Assembly (NCBI GenBank): GCA_035361075.1
Contig: DAOSBX010000004.1
Span: forward strand, 57,532-121,531
Source of the DNA: Candidatus Hydrogenedens sp.
Lineage (GTDB): Bacteria; Hydrogenedentota; Hydrogenedentia; Hydrogenedentales; Hydrogenedentaceae
DNA: 64,000 bases
Direction: 5' to 3'
The notes beneath the pieces are model-generated. The model saw only the letters and a program-made list of their open reading frames with translations. It was not told where the DNA came from and did not search any database. The position numbers were made by a program, and so were the translations under genes. Every line of letters starts with the position of its first letter. Within the stretch, counting starts at the first letter, position 1. Positions 1-10,346 of the stretch are shown here, piece by piece.

Positions 1-1440
1 CTGAAGATTCAGGATTAGGATACTGTCTCTTTCCATAGAAGAAACGTAGATTTATCTTCCACCATGGGTCTCCACCTCCAGGTGGGAACGGAATATATTC
101 CCAATTTAACAATCGTCCCGTTGGTAATGCCAATCCTTCTGACAAACTATAACCTATTAAATCTTCAGGAAGCATTGGATAATCACCATTAAGTTGCACT
201 CCCTGACCATCGGCACGAGGAATAGGTGGGTCAAATTTGCCATTATTATTAGTATCATGCCAAACCCAAACACCATTAAAAACTATATCTTGAAATACTA
301 CCGAATCACTATCTATCAAATAACTATTGATTTGTGTTGATGTTTTATCCAAAGCCTCTCTTGGGTCAAACCCACCATTCCCAGGTGGACCATAAGGGTC
401 AGCACCTATATCCGTAAAAATAACATTTACCTCTCGGAGTTGAGGCCATATTTTTCTGTTTAAAACAACTCGTGGACCTACTAATGGGTCATACTGGTCA
501 GCATGCACAGATTTAGTTGAATGAACATTAATACCTATTACAGGTCTCCATACATCCATTAGAAGAAGTCTACGGAAAGATAGTAATTCTCCTGCATACA
601 TATAAAGAAGCTGATCTACTTGTGACCATTTCGGACGTGTGTGCTCTGCTAACGGTGTATACAATCGTGTTGGATAGTTCCAAGCATCAAAACTTGCAAA
701 ATCCCAATTCTCAACTGAGCTCAAATTATTTAAATCCCAAACTGCAAAGCTTGAGGAATATGCAGTATCAGAAATCATTCGTTCCGGTTTATCTTTATTA
801 TAGAAATTCGGATTATATTCATCAATAGGTTCGCCATCATTATTTCTTGGAAAGATACCGTTCAACTTCACCATTTCTGCTCGTAATACATCACATGCTA
901 ACGTTAATTGACTACGCCATGTTGCCGAGGTCCGAACCGCAACAATATATGAGTTACCTTCAAAACCTTCATCTTGTGTTGGTCCTGTAACCACTGGATA
1001 ATCCGGATTTTGTGCTGTTCCACTACCAAGGAAATTTAGTCGATACGTAAGCCCATCTTTTGAAAATGGATTCTGTTTAATTAATGTGCCTAACGGAGAG
1101 CCATCAGCACCCCATTTAAACAACAAATCATCATAGTATGGGTCTAATGTATTATCATATTCTTCCTTCCTTGAATAATTCTCTTTAAATAAACCAAATT
1201 CCAACAGGTCAGTTACATCCGGTCCAGCAAGGTTTCCATAACCCTCATCTCTTCTGCTATCGGGTCGAACCCGATACGTAAGAGATTTTAACACCCTTGG
1301 AGCAGGGTTTTCAGGGTCATAAGACATGGTAAACTTAAATAGAGGTACCCAGTCTATCAAAGGCAATAATGCTTCTTTATCTTTAATAATCGACTCTACA
1401 GAGAAACTGGCACTTGGCTCTTCTTGTGTTTCCCCTTCAG
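1..1440 (-). repeat. C-terminal copy of the ~490-residue repeat (runs off the edge)
   Basis: Beginning right after the TEGEG linker, this segment reads PSASFSVESI, DWVPLFKF, PAPRVL, LLEFGLF, AEHTRPKW, TDIGADPYGPPGNGGF, GVWVWHDTNNNG, FDPPIP and PPGGGDPWWK, in the same order as residues 235-725 of the same protein. The copies are clearly diverged at the amino-acid level, so the duplication is old. The repeat is cut by the window edge. Confidence 0.8.
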
Positions 1441-4400
1441 TAGTCCCTTCTGTCTGTCCTTCCCCTTCTGTTGTTGATGGACATCCAACACAAGGTCCGA
1501 CAGTAATATAATTTGGTATTTGATAACATAATTTCATTGTTTCATTGGTATTTACATTCTTAAATGTGACTTCCAATGTAACTGAATAAAATCCTTCTTT
1601 GGTGTATCTATGTGTTGGATTCTGCTGTGTAGATTCTGGTGCTGGTACATTATCTCCAAAGGTCCATGACCAGGCAATAGCCTTCCATGCATCTGTTCCA
1701 ATAGACATATCCTTAAAAGCAACATCCAAACCTGGGTCTAACTCACCTGTAGCATCAGGGGTTATATATCCTGATGTAGGTTGTGCTATAAAACTCACAA
1801 ATGGGGCATTAAGAATCTCAATATAATCACGTTTTATCTTTGAAGCGGTTAATCCATTTTTATCAACAATTTCCACACTCACAGTATATTTTCCAGGAGT
1901 ACCATAAGTATGAGTTGGATTTTTATCAGTGGACTGACTTCCATCTCCAAATTTCCAAAGCACACTGGAGACAGTAATCCCACTTCCTGGTTTTAATGTA
2001 AATTTAATTTGCCCTCCTGGAACCTGTCTTTGTCTATCAGACGTAAAATCAACTGTTGGTACTTGTAATGCGACTATTGGCTTGGTTCTACCGGATGCCA
2101 CAGGATTGGTACGTACCCAATTTAAGCCCAACCTATCGGATTGTGCTTGACTTACATCCGGCTCTGCTCTGGCTGTCCATTTCCGTAATCGGTCGTTATA
2201 TGCCCAGTAGCGATAAATTAACGGCTCTTTAAAGAAACTAATAAATCCTAAGGCACGATTACCCCATGGAAATTCGGAATATAACATAAATAATCCATCA
2301 GATAAATCTGCAGACGGAGGATAAACGCGAACAAAATTGTCAGGGTCCGGCTCTGTCGGTGTATCAGGACCAAAGGATACAATTGCTGATTGGAATGAAT
2401 CGCCTGGACTAATTGACGGTGAAGTCCGAATCACTACAAAGAAGTCCGGTCCATATCCATTCTCACTTGGACAATCTCCAAAACATACTGGAATCGGCTG
2501 ACGAAGACGGGGTTGAGATACGTAAGGCGTTCCACCTTGAGATGAATCCCGACCAGTACTATTATCTGTCCCCGGAGAAGAGAATACAAATCGTACCTGA
2601 TATCTCGGGTCACCAGGACGTGAATACCATACCGGAGCTGAATCCAGTCGTAAAGGCAAGTCAATATATTCAATTTCACCGTTTGAACCTATTATAGGCG
2701 GGTCAAATACACCATTTGTATTCTTTGGGTTCCAATCATTATCACGCCATATAGAAACACCGCTCAATTTATCATTAGCAGGGTCTTCTTCATTCAAAGG
2801 CAACAAATCTGTATACGGGTCAAAACTTTGATTCGCTTGTAAATCTACAGAATAAAACTCAACGATAACCTGTTCTAAAAACGTCGGGTCCTTTACAATA
2901 TACCACGGACTTCCATTCCTTGGTGTTCCTGCTCGAAGACTCAATGTCCTACTTTGGGCACCAGTTATTTCAAAGGCTTCCACACGTTTATCGACGTCTC
3001 TCTCAGTATTGCCGTACGCAACCAGCCATAAACCGGTTACATTTTTCGTCCATGCACCATTAGAGAAATACGTTGTATCACCTACATTAGGAATAACTAT
3101 ATCATTTGTATCCGGTGCAAATGATTTATCTCCACCAGCAGCACCAGTTCCATTTCCATAAGCAATTAAATTGTTAACTCGGTTCATCGAAGCATCGATA
3201 CCTAATATGGAAATAGGCTGTCCACCTGGGGTTATCACTGGTGTTGTAATACCACTGGTTGACGGGGGAAGTAACGCATCTGTTAAATCTACAACTCGTG
3301 CAGGAACACTCACTTGAAGCATATCATGACCATAAAAATCCTGCAATCCGCCTTCTTCGGGATTCGTCTTCCATGCTCCACCACGGGACGTTAAACCACC
3401 TTGTGATAAAATGATTCCAGCAAATTGAGACGACGTTGGAGATCTGTCGGGCAATCGTGCCGGAATAACACAACGAAACTCTTCAAAAGCACTTACCGTA
3501 TCTGATGTGCGAATAACAACAAATAAATCATCACCTCGGTGACCACCTTCAGTAAGGGCTTTGGCACTCTTCTCATACGGAACAACATTTGCAACACCGT
3601 TATCGTTAAAATCAGCATTTAAAATATCCAAAAGTAGAGATTTCTTTTTAGAAAACGCAAGTTTTTCAGTTTCTTTTATGTCTTTCACAAGTTCTAAAGG
3701 TATAGGTGATACGGTTTCTTCATTAGCACCTGAATCTAAACTCTTAGCACTACTTGGCGGATTGGCTCCACCAGCACGAAAATCTGATTGTGGGACTGTC
3801 CATGGCTTTGCTGGAGTTAACTGCAATACCCATGCAAGGTCCTTCAATCCATCCCAGACTTTCCTTTGTGCTGATGATAATTGTGGACGTTCCGGATCTG
3901 ATAAATCGACAACACCATCCGTTACAATTCCATCACCACTCAAATCATCCGGGATATTATCACCATCTAAATCCACAGGTTCTGGAGCAATCCCCCATTC
4001 TAATGACCCCGGAACTAATGGCACAATTTTATCTATAAATGTAGGGATTGGGGCTTTATCAAAGAAAAGCGGTCCTGTAAAAACACCATCATTGTTCGTA
4101 TCCTCATAAAGCAGGACACCAGATGAGGGCAATGTGCCTCCAGTGCTATCCAGAGGTGTTAAATCAGATGGGTCAAACTCCGGCCCCCAAAACGCTATAT
4201 ACATACTATTTAATGCTACCGGTCCTAATTTATTAACAACTGGGTCATCTGCACCGGCAAGATTTAGTCCTAACACCGCTACTGGCTGGGACTTATATTC
4301 CACTTTTTGTCGTAAAATTCGTGCCGCCCTTGCTTCTCCATTAGCACCCGAAATCACCGTATTGCTACCCCAACCCAAAGGCCAATCTGCCATTTGCGGA

Positions 4401-7400
4401 TATCGATTTCGAGACATAGCGTTCTTCGTTACTAACCACGGTCCCCTCTCTACTGCATTAACTTTACCACCCTTTACACCATAAGGATACTGAGATACAA
4501 CTAATTGATTCCCATTTGTTAAATATGGTGCAACATATGCCGAATGAGCATTTTCAAGAGTTAAGACATTTCCATTATTACTAACGATATAATATCTTCC
4601 ACCATTATTATCAATAAACCACCAACCTGAAAGGTCGACTCCACCAAAATTGCCATCTAATAACTCCGCATAGTAAATATCATTCTTGTAAGTGTCCCAT
4701 ACTTCGCTCCATGTTTCAATATCATTTGGGTCCTCGTTAGGGTCAAAATGGTAATACTCAAGGTTATCTGTTAAACTCCCCTCATCAGCATAAATAATGC
4801 ACCGTGTTCCAAAATTAGTTAAATCCAACCTTATAGGCCATGTTGTATAATCTGGAAGTGTCGGTTGGATAAACGGCTTCGGATAATATATACTCCGAGG
4901 AACAAGTGCTCGTGGTAATAATGTGTCATCAAATGTCGGTTCAAATGGCACGGTTTCAAACGAATATTGAAATGACGTTAACTCATCAAGATTCGGTATC
5001 TGATAACCTGTCCAGAAAACACCTTCCGAATAATCAGGCAAGAATCCAGGATTGTATATATACTTTACCGCATTAGTTGGACGTAACAAAGGATTATCTG
5101 TAGTATCTAAAACGAAGTCTCCAGGAGGTGCAAGACCAAGAAGGAATCTTTGGTTAAAAATACCAAACACATCAAAACCAGTATTTAAATTCATAGGTGG
5201 ATCTATCCATAATCCGAGATACGTCATCCCCCTTGTCCCCCTCCAATCATACCAAAGAAAATTTGCATAATTCTGAAGGACATAATGATTGCCAACACCA
5301 ATAGGAAGCGGTTGTGTTGGATGTATATATGTTTCCCTTCCAAATGTATTATCGGTGCTGTAGGTCATGACAAGGTCATGGACTTCAAATCCAATTCTTT
5401 GTGGCTTTACGTTATCCTGTATATGTTCTCGTTCATGCCACCACGGCCGATTTATCTTGCGATTCACTTCCGACGTAGAACCAATAGGATATGTATCATC
5501 TATCCACGGCGTATCCTGTACATATTTCTTTGTCTTGGCTAAATACATATTTGAGAACCAAATTCCTCCATCCCAGTGCCCCCCATCTCTCGGATTCCAA
5601 CGACGTGGCTCAATAAACGCACGGAAATCACCTCCAAAGGTAGCCCCCGGACCTGAAGTCCTACCCGATATGTCCTTCTTACCACTATTTGTTCTTAACA
5701 CTACAAAGTAGTCAGGTTTCTCTATAGCGGTATTAGGCACACCAGGTTTATAATAATCTGCAACAGGTTCAAAATATCCTGTGGGATCATCGTCTGGACA
5801 TCTCCTTCTACCTCCTGAAAATCTTAACCGCACTTTCCACCACGGGTCACCACCACCTGGTGGGAAAGGTTCGTATTCCCAATAAATCTTTGTATCAACT
5901 AAACCTCCCTGCTCATAAGTGGCAGGGTACATTGGACAATCAAGAAACGAAACACCATATGTGCTACCAGAACTATCAAGTGGCACCGGAGGGTCAAATA
6001 TTCCGTTTCCTCCTTCCGATTTTTCATGAGTATCGTGATAGAGCCACACACCACTAAATGCATAATCGTTCTGAACAGCTATAGAACAATCTCCTGCAGA
6101 TGAAGTTGTTATTGGCTCCAAAGCATAATTGGGATTAAATCCTCCATTTCCTGGTGGACCAAATGGGTCTCCACCTATATCGGTCAATATTAGATTTAGT
6201 TCCCAAATTTGTGCTGAAGGGTCTCCATGAGCATTAATACCTAACACCGGTATCCATGAATCTACAGGTAAAACATGTCTTAAATCCAATATTTCCCCCG
6301 TAACTGCTTCTATAAATGTGTCGGAAATATCCCACCTTGGTCTTGTATGCTCAGGCACAGGAGTATACATAAAGAAGGGCCAAGATGATATATTCCGTTC
6401 TGTTCCAGGACGGTAACCAAAAATAGTATCACCTGTCAAATCATAAACATTAAAATGCCCTGTATATTGGTTATTCTCATTCATCACTTCACCCTGATAA
6501 AAGTTCGGACTATATGAATCCACAGGCTCACCCGTACTTTGAGTTAGAAAACCCCCAACCCCATATTGCCAATACGGGAATGGGATTGAATCCACAATAG
6601 ATGATAAGTTAGGACCGCTATATGGTTGCATTCTCGCCATCAAAAGAGACGTTCTCATTGTATTTTCATTATTCCACTTAAAACTCATCCGCACCGCTAC
6701 AATGTAACTCAACCCAGGGTCAGGACCAGCGGTTACCCATTGTTTTGAAGCATATCCACCAGCGAAATCAACACTGCCATCCGTATTATTAATCTTTACA
6801 AATGGGAATAACTCTGTGGGTGGACTATTCCGTGGATTTACGGCTGCAAATGGGTCAATTGGGTCATACAATGAACTTTGAGGATTCATAGTAAAATTAA
6901 GGTTATAAGTTAAGTCTTCTAAAAACTGACCATATGAATTAGGCATTTCATAAGGATACCCATACCTATCCCACGTTAACATAGGCGTTCCAGGGTCTAC
7001 TCGAAATGCATTTGCAGTCCCTCGAACATAAACCAGCCTACCATCATACATCAGGTCAAACTCATCATCAGGCTTATTTTCAGGTCCCCAATCAACAAAC
7101 AAACCAAACTCTAAAATGTCTTCCGGTTCTAAAGTCCCTTCCAACTTATAATAAAGTTGAGTTAATGCTCTCGGCGCAGGCTGGTCAGGATTGTATTTCA
7201 TATTAAACCTGAAAAGGGGAAGCCAATCATTTAGAGGAACAACACCTTGTCCATTTGGAATTAAATCTTTTGCCTCAAACGAAGCAGAAGGAACTTGTTC
7301 ACCTTCTCGAACAATTATATAATCCGACTTATAAATAGGTGGCTGGCCAACTGGAGGGCAATCAACATATGTATTCCCTGTAGGGTCATTGGGGTCTTTA

Positions 7401-7999
7401 ATCCGAACACGCATACCTATCGTATATCTTCCCCCGGATTGAAAATAGGGAGTATTTTGCCCACCTATAAGAAATACTTGATTTTCAGGGGTCACTAATG
7501 GTTGATACGATTGATTTACCCGAAATTCCCACCACGCCTCTGTATAATTTGTAGTAGGAGGCACACCTCCAACATTCGTGCTAATGTACCATGTAATATT
7601 CGTAATGTTAGGGACATCATTAGGACCAAACGATGGGTCAAGTCTATAAACCAATTTAAACCCCACAGCCAAAGGTGCCGCACCATCTGTCGGTTCCCCA
7701 ATAAAATTAAGGTCTATCTGGCCACAATTAGCAAATACAGGATTTCCTATCTGGCTCTGTGTTAATGAGGGGAGGATTTTCACTAATGCATCTGTCGGAG
7801 CTGACGATGCAACTTGTATTCTGTTCTCAATACCCTTGGTTTCTGCATTCGTATTTACCGTTACTGATAAGTTCTGTCTAAAATCATCTGCCCTTGTATA
7901 TTTCTCTACAAAAAAATCGTAGCTTATGTCTAATGCAATAAATAAAATCAAAACTATAAAAAACAACATCGGCAGGGAAAATATACTTATCCGTTTCAC
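1..7999 (-). CDS. giant secreted PKD-domain protein with internal duplication (C-terminus beyond window)
   Basis: An unbroken frame of 2,666 codons runs from a GTG at 7999 to the left edge and is still open there. An AAGGAG box at 8009-8014 lies 9 bases before the GTG. A hydrophobic N-terminal segment (about residues 4-22) suggests a signal peptide or membrane anchor. Two PKD domains lie at about residues 1980-2060 and 2064-2168; each has the core motif FGD and a THxY strand (THTYG, THRYT). A linker rich in TEGEG follows at about residues 2174-2194. Residues about 245-740 recur from about 2205 to the edge. Asp/Asn-rich loops (DTNNNG, DLDGDN) resemble calcium-binding loops. The protein is probably extracellular and structural or adhesive; no catalytic domain is recognised. 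It lies downstream of, and co-directional with, the ABC export operon, which is suggestive but not proof of a link. Confidence 0.88.
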   Translation of the reverse strand, partial: MKRISIFSLPMLFFIVLILFIALDISYDFFVEKYTRADDFRQNLSVTVNTNAETKGIENRIQVASSAPTDALVKILPSLTQSQIGNPVFANCGQIDLNFIGEPTDGAAPLAVGFKLVYRLDPSFGPNDVPNITNITWYISTNVGGVPPTTNYTEAWWEFRVNQSYQPLVTPENQVFLIGGQNTPYFQSGGRYTIGMRVRIKDPNDPTGNTYVDCPPVGQPPIYKSDYIIVREGEQVPSASFEAKDLIPNGQGVVPLNDWLPLFRFNMKYNPDQPAPRALTQLYYKLEGTLEPEDILEFGLFVDWGPENKPDDEFDLMYDGRLVYVRGTANAFRVDPGTPMLTWDRYGYPYEMPNSYGQFLEDLTYNLNFTMNPQSSLYDPIDPFAAVNPRNSPPTELFPFVKINNTDGSVDFAGGYASKQWVTAGPDPGLSYIVAVRMSFKWNNENTMRTSLLMARMQPYSGPNLSSIVDSIPFPYWQYGVGGFLTQSTGEPVDSYSPNFYQGEVMNENNQYTGHFNVYDLTGDTIFGYRPGTERNISSWPFFMYTPVPEHTRPRWDISDTFIEAVTGEILDLRHVLPVDSWIPVLGINAHGDPSAQIWELNLILTDIGGDPFGPPGNGGFNPNYALEPITTSSAGDCSIAVQNDYAFSGVWLYHDTHEKSEGGNGIFDPPVPLDSSGSTYGVSFLDCPMYPATYEQGGLVDTKIYWEYEPFPPGGGDPWWKVRLRFSGGRRRCPDDDPTGYFEPVADYYKPGVPNTAIEKPDYFVVLRTNSGKKDISGRTSGPGATFGGDFRAFIEPRRWNPRDGGHWDGGIWFSNMYLAKTKKYVQDTPWIDDTYPIGSTSEVNRKINRPWWHEREHIQDNVKPQRIGFEVHDLVMTYSTDNTFGRETYIHPTQPLPIGVGNHYVLQNYANFLWYDWRGTRGMTYLGLWIDPPMNLNTGFDVFGIFNQRFLLGLAPPGDFVLDTTDNPLLRPTNAVKYIYNPGFLPDYSEGVFWTGYQIPNLDELTSFQYSFETVPFEPTFDDTLLPRALVPRSIYYPKPFIQPTLPDYTTWPIRLDLTNFGTRCIIYADEGSLTDNLEYYHFDPNEDPNDIETWSEVWDTYKNDIYYAELLDGNFGGVDLSGWWFIDNNGGRYYIVSNNGNVLTLENAHSAYVAPYLTNGNQLVVSQYPYGVKGGKVNAVERGPWLVTKNAMSRNRYPQMADWPLGWGSNTVISGANGEARAARILRQKVEYKSQPVAVLGLNLAGADDPVVNKLGPVALNSMYIAFWGPEFDPSDLTPLDSTGGTLPSSGVLLYEDTNNDGVFTGPLFFDKAPIPTFIDKIVPLVPGSLEWGIAPEPVDLDGDNIPDDLSGDGIVTDGVVDLSDPERPQLSSAQRKVWDGLKDLAWVLQLTPAKPWTVPQSDFRAGGANPPSSAKSLDSGANEETVSPIPLELVKDIKETEKLAFSKKKSLLLDILNADFNDNGVANVVPYEKSAKALTEGGHRGDDLFVVIRTSDTVSAFEEFRCVIPARLPDRSPTSSQFAGIILSQGGLTSRGGAWKTNPEEGGLQDFYGHDMLQVSVPARVVDLTDALLPPSTSGITTPVITPGGQPISILGIDASMNRVNNLIAYGNGTGAAGGDKSFAPDTNDIVIPNVGDTTYFSNGAWTKNVTGLWLVAYGNTERDVDKRVEAFEITGAQSRTLSLRAGTPRNGSPWYIVKDPTFLEQVIVEFYSVDLQANQSFDPYTDLLPLNEEDPANDKLSGVSIWRDNDWNPKNTNGVFDPPIIGSNGEIEYIDLPLRLDSAPVWYSRPGDPRYQVRFVFSSPGTDNSTGRDSSQGGTPYVSQPRLRQPIPVCFGDCPSENGYGPDFFVVIRTSPSISPGDSFQSAIVSFGPDTPTEPDPDNFVRVYPPSADLSDGLFMLYSEFPWGNRALGFISFFKEPLIYRYWAYNDRLRKWTARAEPDVSQAQSDRLGLNWVRTNPVASGRTKPIVALQVPTVDFTSDRQRQVPGGQIKFTLKPGSGITVSSVLWKFGDGSQSTDKNPTHTYGTPGKYTVSVEIVDKNGLTASKIKRDYIEILNAPFVSFIAQPTSGYITPDATGELDPGLDVAFKDMSIGTDAWKAIAWSWTFGDNVPAPESTQQNPTHRYTKEGFYSVTLEVTFKNVNTNETMKLCYQIPNYITVGPCVGCPSTTEGEGQTEGTTEGETQEEPSASFSVESIIKDKEALLPLIDWVPLFKFTMSYDPENPAPRVLKSLTYRVRPDSRRDEGYGNLAGPDVTDLLEFGLFKENYSRKEEYDNTLDPYYDDLLFKWGADGSPLGTLIKQNPFSKDGLTYRLNFLGSGTAQNPDYPVVTGPTQDEGFEGNSYIVAVRTSATWRSQLTLACDVLRAEMVKLNGIFPRNNDGEPIDEYNPNFYNKDKPERMISDTAYSSSFAVWDLNNLSSVENWDFASFDAWNYPTRLYTPLAEHTRPKWSQVDQLLYMYAGELLSFRRLLLMDVWRPVIGINVHSTKSVHADQYDPLVGPRVVLNRKIWPQLREVNVIFTDIGADPYGPPGNGGFDPREALDKTSTQINSYLIDSDSVVFQDIVFNGVWVWHDTNNNGKFDPPIPRADGQGVQLNGDYPMLPEDLIGYSLSEGLALPTGRLLNWEYIPFPPGGGDPWWKINLRFFYGKRQYPNPESS
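5820..7300 (-). repeat. N-terminal copy of a ~490-residue repeat inside the giant protein
   Basis: This coding segment (about residues 235-725) carries, in order, ASFEAKDLIP, DWLPLFRF, PAPRAL, ILEFGLF, PEHTRPRW, TDIGGDPFGPPGNGGF, GVWLYHDT, FDPPVP and PPGGGDPWWK. The same series returns at the left edge of the window. Partial copies of the later motifs, such as GVLLYEDTNNDG near 4120 and a WRDN...FDPP block near 2750, show that the module has also been copied in shortened form. Confidence 0.8.
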
Positions 8000-8453
8000 A
8001 GTAATGTTCTCCTTCTTTTATCAATACTATACATTACAACACTTCTATTTCCAAAAATAAAATTTATTTTATATGTTATCAAATTCTTACTGTCTATATA
8101 AAACCTTTCCTTCTTAAATATTTTTTTCTAAAATAGTTTATCATGTTTGAGTAAGCAATATACAATTTTTTCTCCTAAAAAAAATCTTTCTTATCATCAT
8201 AACTATTTCTTTATAATTATGTCAAGAATTCATTTCATTTTCAAGTCTATTTCTTTTTTTATTCTACTTTTTTAAATAAATTTACTTTACAGCATATTTA
8301 ACACCTATTTGTCAAGAAAAAACCTCTGACAAATTCAGTATAATTTATACTACAATTTTTTTGATTAAAAGTCAACATATTTTATATTTCACAAAATAAA
8401 ATGATTAGGCATAAAAAAATAAATAGAGTGTTTTTTCCAAAGTATTTACAACT
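8000..8453. other. AT-rich spacer without genes
   Basis: About 450 bases of very AT-rich sequence lie between the DUF4340 gene and the giant ORF, both on the minus strand. Apart from the ribosome binding site of the giant ORF (8009-8014) I see only a 7-bp dyad around 8338-8352, with arms AGTATAA and TTATACT. No convincing terminator hairpin or coding frame is present. The length suggests that the giant gene has its own promoter here. Confidence 0.5.
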
Positions 8454-10346
8454 CTATCTTTCTTCTAAATGTTGAATAGACTTCATGAGGTCTTTAATCA
8501 AATCCAATACCTCTTGCTTAATGAGATACACCCCGTCTTTGCCCTCTTTTTTAGCCCATCGATAACGAGAGTCTTTTTCATCAGGCAAACCAATAATTAA
8601 TGCACCTGTTATCATAGGTACACCTTTCCCCTCATTATTCTGTATAACTGAAAGTTTTGCAATCGGTTCTGTAATTTTATTTTCCGCTTCTTGATGTTGA
8701 ACTTCAACTGCACTCATTGATGATAAATATCGTAATAGTCGTAATAAATCCCCCTGATTTTTTAACACCTTATTTTCAGGTTGTTTTACAGTCCAATTTT
8801 TATCTATTTGCTGGAAAACATATTCATTTGATTCATAATTTAAATGGAATTCTGTTATTTCGGAGGGCGAGAAACGATACAAAATTAAACTTCGGAAATT
8901 CTCTGGCAATACCCATAATTGAGAAACAATATCATTTGAAACAATCCCAATCTCTCCTGTGTCCTGGTTTATATAACTATGGAGATTATCATCTGGAATA
9001 GGCATATAACGGATTTCGATTGTATCCTGATTTGCCATTGTAAATTTTAAAACATCTTTACACTTATCCAATCCACGAGATTCCACCGTTCCACCTGGGA
9101 AACTTTGTAGTTCAAGGATTTTTAACCTGCTAATATAATCATTTATTTTTAATGAATCAATATCATCTATCGATGGCTGTGTCATCATCCAGCCTTTCTC
9201 TGTGTTCTTTTCAAGTGAGAATACAATAGTATTTTCATCTAACCGTTCAATTTTTACTATATTCGTAAGATCTTTTGTAAAAATATGGCGATTCCGAAAA
9301 CTTTCAGGTGAATGTGGTAACAATTCCAAAATATGAGGGTCTAATAAAAATACAGAATTCTGCCCTGAAAGTTTTGCAAAGACACCTGTGCAATCAGAAA
9401 GCTTTAATCGTTTCCTTTTCTCTTTATCCTTCTCCTGTGTACTCTGCCCTGCGGTTTGCAAACCTCCTAAAAATAAAGTCTGTGGTCTCTTTTCTTTTGC
9501 ATCATAATACGTTAGTCGGCATCTTGGAGGTTCCAATCCGTAATCGGATAAACTCTCGGGTTTGTCAATAAAGTCTCTACCAATTCCAAATTGTATTTCT
9601 GATGATAATGCATTAACTGCTTCCTGGTCTGCAAGTCCCTGAGAAGGAGATACAAGAAACCATGGTTCATTTTCATTTTTTCGCTCCATTATCACAATTA
9701 CTGATTCCTCTCCTACCTTAGGCATATATTCTGAGTTTTGCATTTCATCGTCTTCCGTCCATATTCTTGCAAACTCAATTCGCACAAGTGGAACTTCCCT
9801 CACCGCAACAAGAAACCGAAATCGCAAATCCTCCAATGAGCGATTTAACTCAAAAAACTGTTTATCGTCAACAAGAAAAACCTTACCTTTTAATCCCATA
9901 GCATATCGATATGTATTAGTTGGATCTAAAAAGCCGAAATCAAGTTCTATTGGTTCGTTCATTTCATCTACTACCGCTTTCAATTTTAATGTTGGCTTGT
10001 CCAAACCATAAGCTGATTTATCATCCACTTTTTCAATTATCGTCCGCTGATTTTTTAACTCTGATAAATGTTTTGCTATACGGTCCCACATTAATTGAAA
10101 TGCTGGTATATCTGGTGAAGGTTTTTCAAAACTCCATTTTCCGTCAATATCTTTTTTCCCCACACACAAAGGTCCTCCTGCCTGTTGGAGATGAAGTTCC
10201 CGTACCGATTCTGGTGCAAATGAAAATATCTTCTTTGCTTCTTCATAAACAACCTTCTGCTCTTCCTTCCACCAATTTGAAAACCAATATAGGAGGATTA
10301 ACACGGATAAAATTAAAACTAAAATTATTGTATTACGCCACTTCAC
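8454..10346 (-). CDS. DUF4340 domain protein of a Gld-type ABC export operon
   Basis: 630 residues with one N-terminal membrane segment (about residues 7-25, ending YWFSNWW), the rest extracytoplasmic. The repeating pattern of short beta modules with phrases such as YGLDKPTLKL and YGLEPPRCRLTYYDAKEK is typical of the DUF4340 family, which is usually encoded beside GldG-like ABC subunits. The start is GTG at 10346. It overlaps the upstream gene's TGA by 4 bases and is preceded by an AGGAG box, so translation is probably coupled. The molecular role in the transporter is unknown. It is the last gene of a four-gene operon (13586 to 8454). Confidence 0.85.
   Translation of the reverse strand: MKWRNTIILVLILSVLILLYWFSNWWKEEQKVVYEEAKKIFSFAPESVRELHLQQAGGPLCVGKKDIDGKWSFEKPSPDIPAFQLMWDRIAKHLSELKNQRTIIEKVDDKSAYGLDKPTLKLKAVVDEMNEPIELDFGFLDPTNTYRYAMGLKGKVFLVDDKQFFELNRSLEDLRFRFLVAVREVPLVRIEFARIWTEDDEMQNSEYMPKVGEESVIVIMERKNENEPWFLVSPSQGLADQEAVNALSSEIQFGIGRDFIDKPESLSDYGLEPPRCRLTYYDAKEKRPQTLFLGGLQTAGQSTQEKDKEKRKRLKLSDCTGVFAKLSGQNSVFLLDPHILELLPHSPESFRNRHIFTKDLTNIVKIERLDENTIVFSLEKNTEKGWMMTQPSIDDIDSLKINDYISRLKILELQSFPGGTVESRGLDKCKDVLKFTMANQDTIEIRYMPIPDDNLHSYINQDTGEIGIVSNDIVSQLWVLPENFRSLILYRFSPSEITEFHLNYESNEYVFQQIDKNWTVKQPENKVLKNQGDLLRLLRYLSSMSAVEVQHQEAENKITEPIAKLSVIQNNEGKGVPMITGALIIGLPDEKDSRYRWAKKEGKDGVYLIKQEVLDLIKDLMKSIQHLEER

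Noticed and set aside
622..7765. Many 60-180 codon plus-strand frames between 1 and 8000
   Set aside because: They are shadows of the single long minus-strand frame, have no ribosome sites and no recognisable domains.
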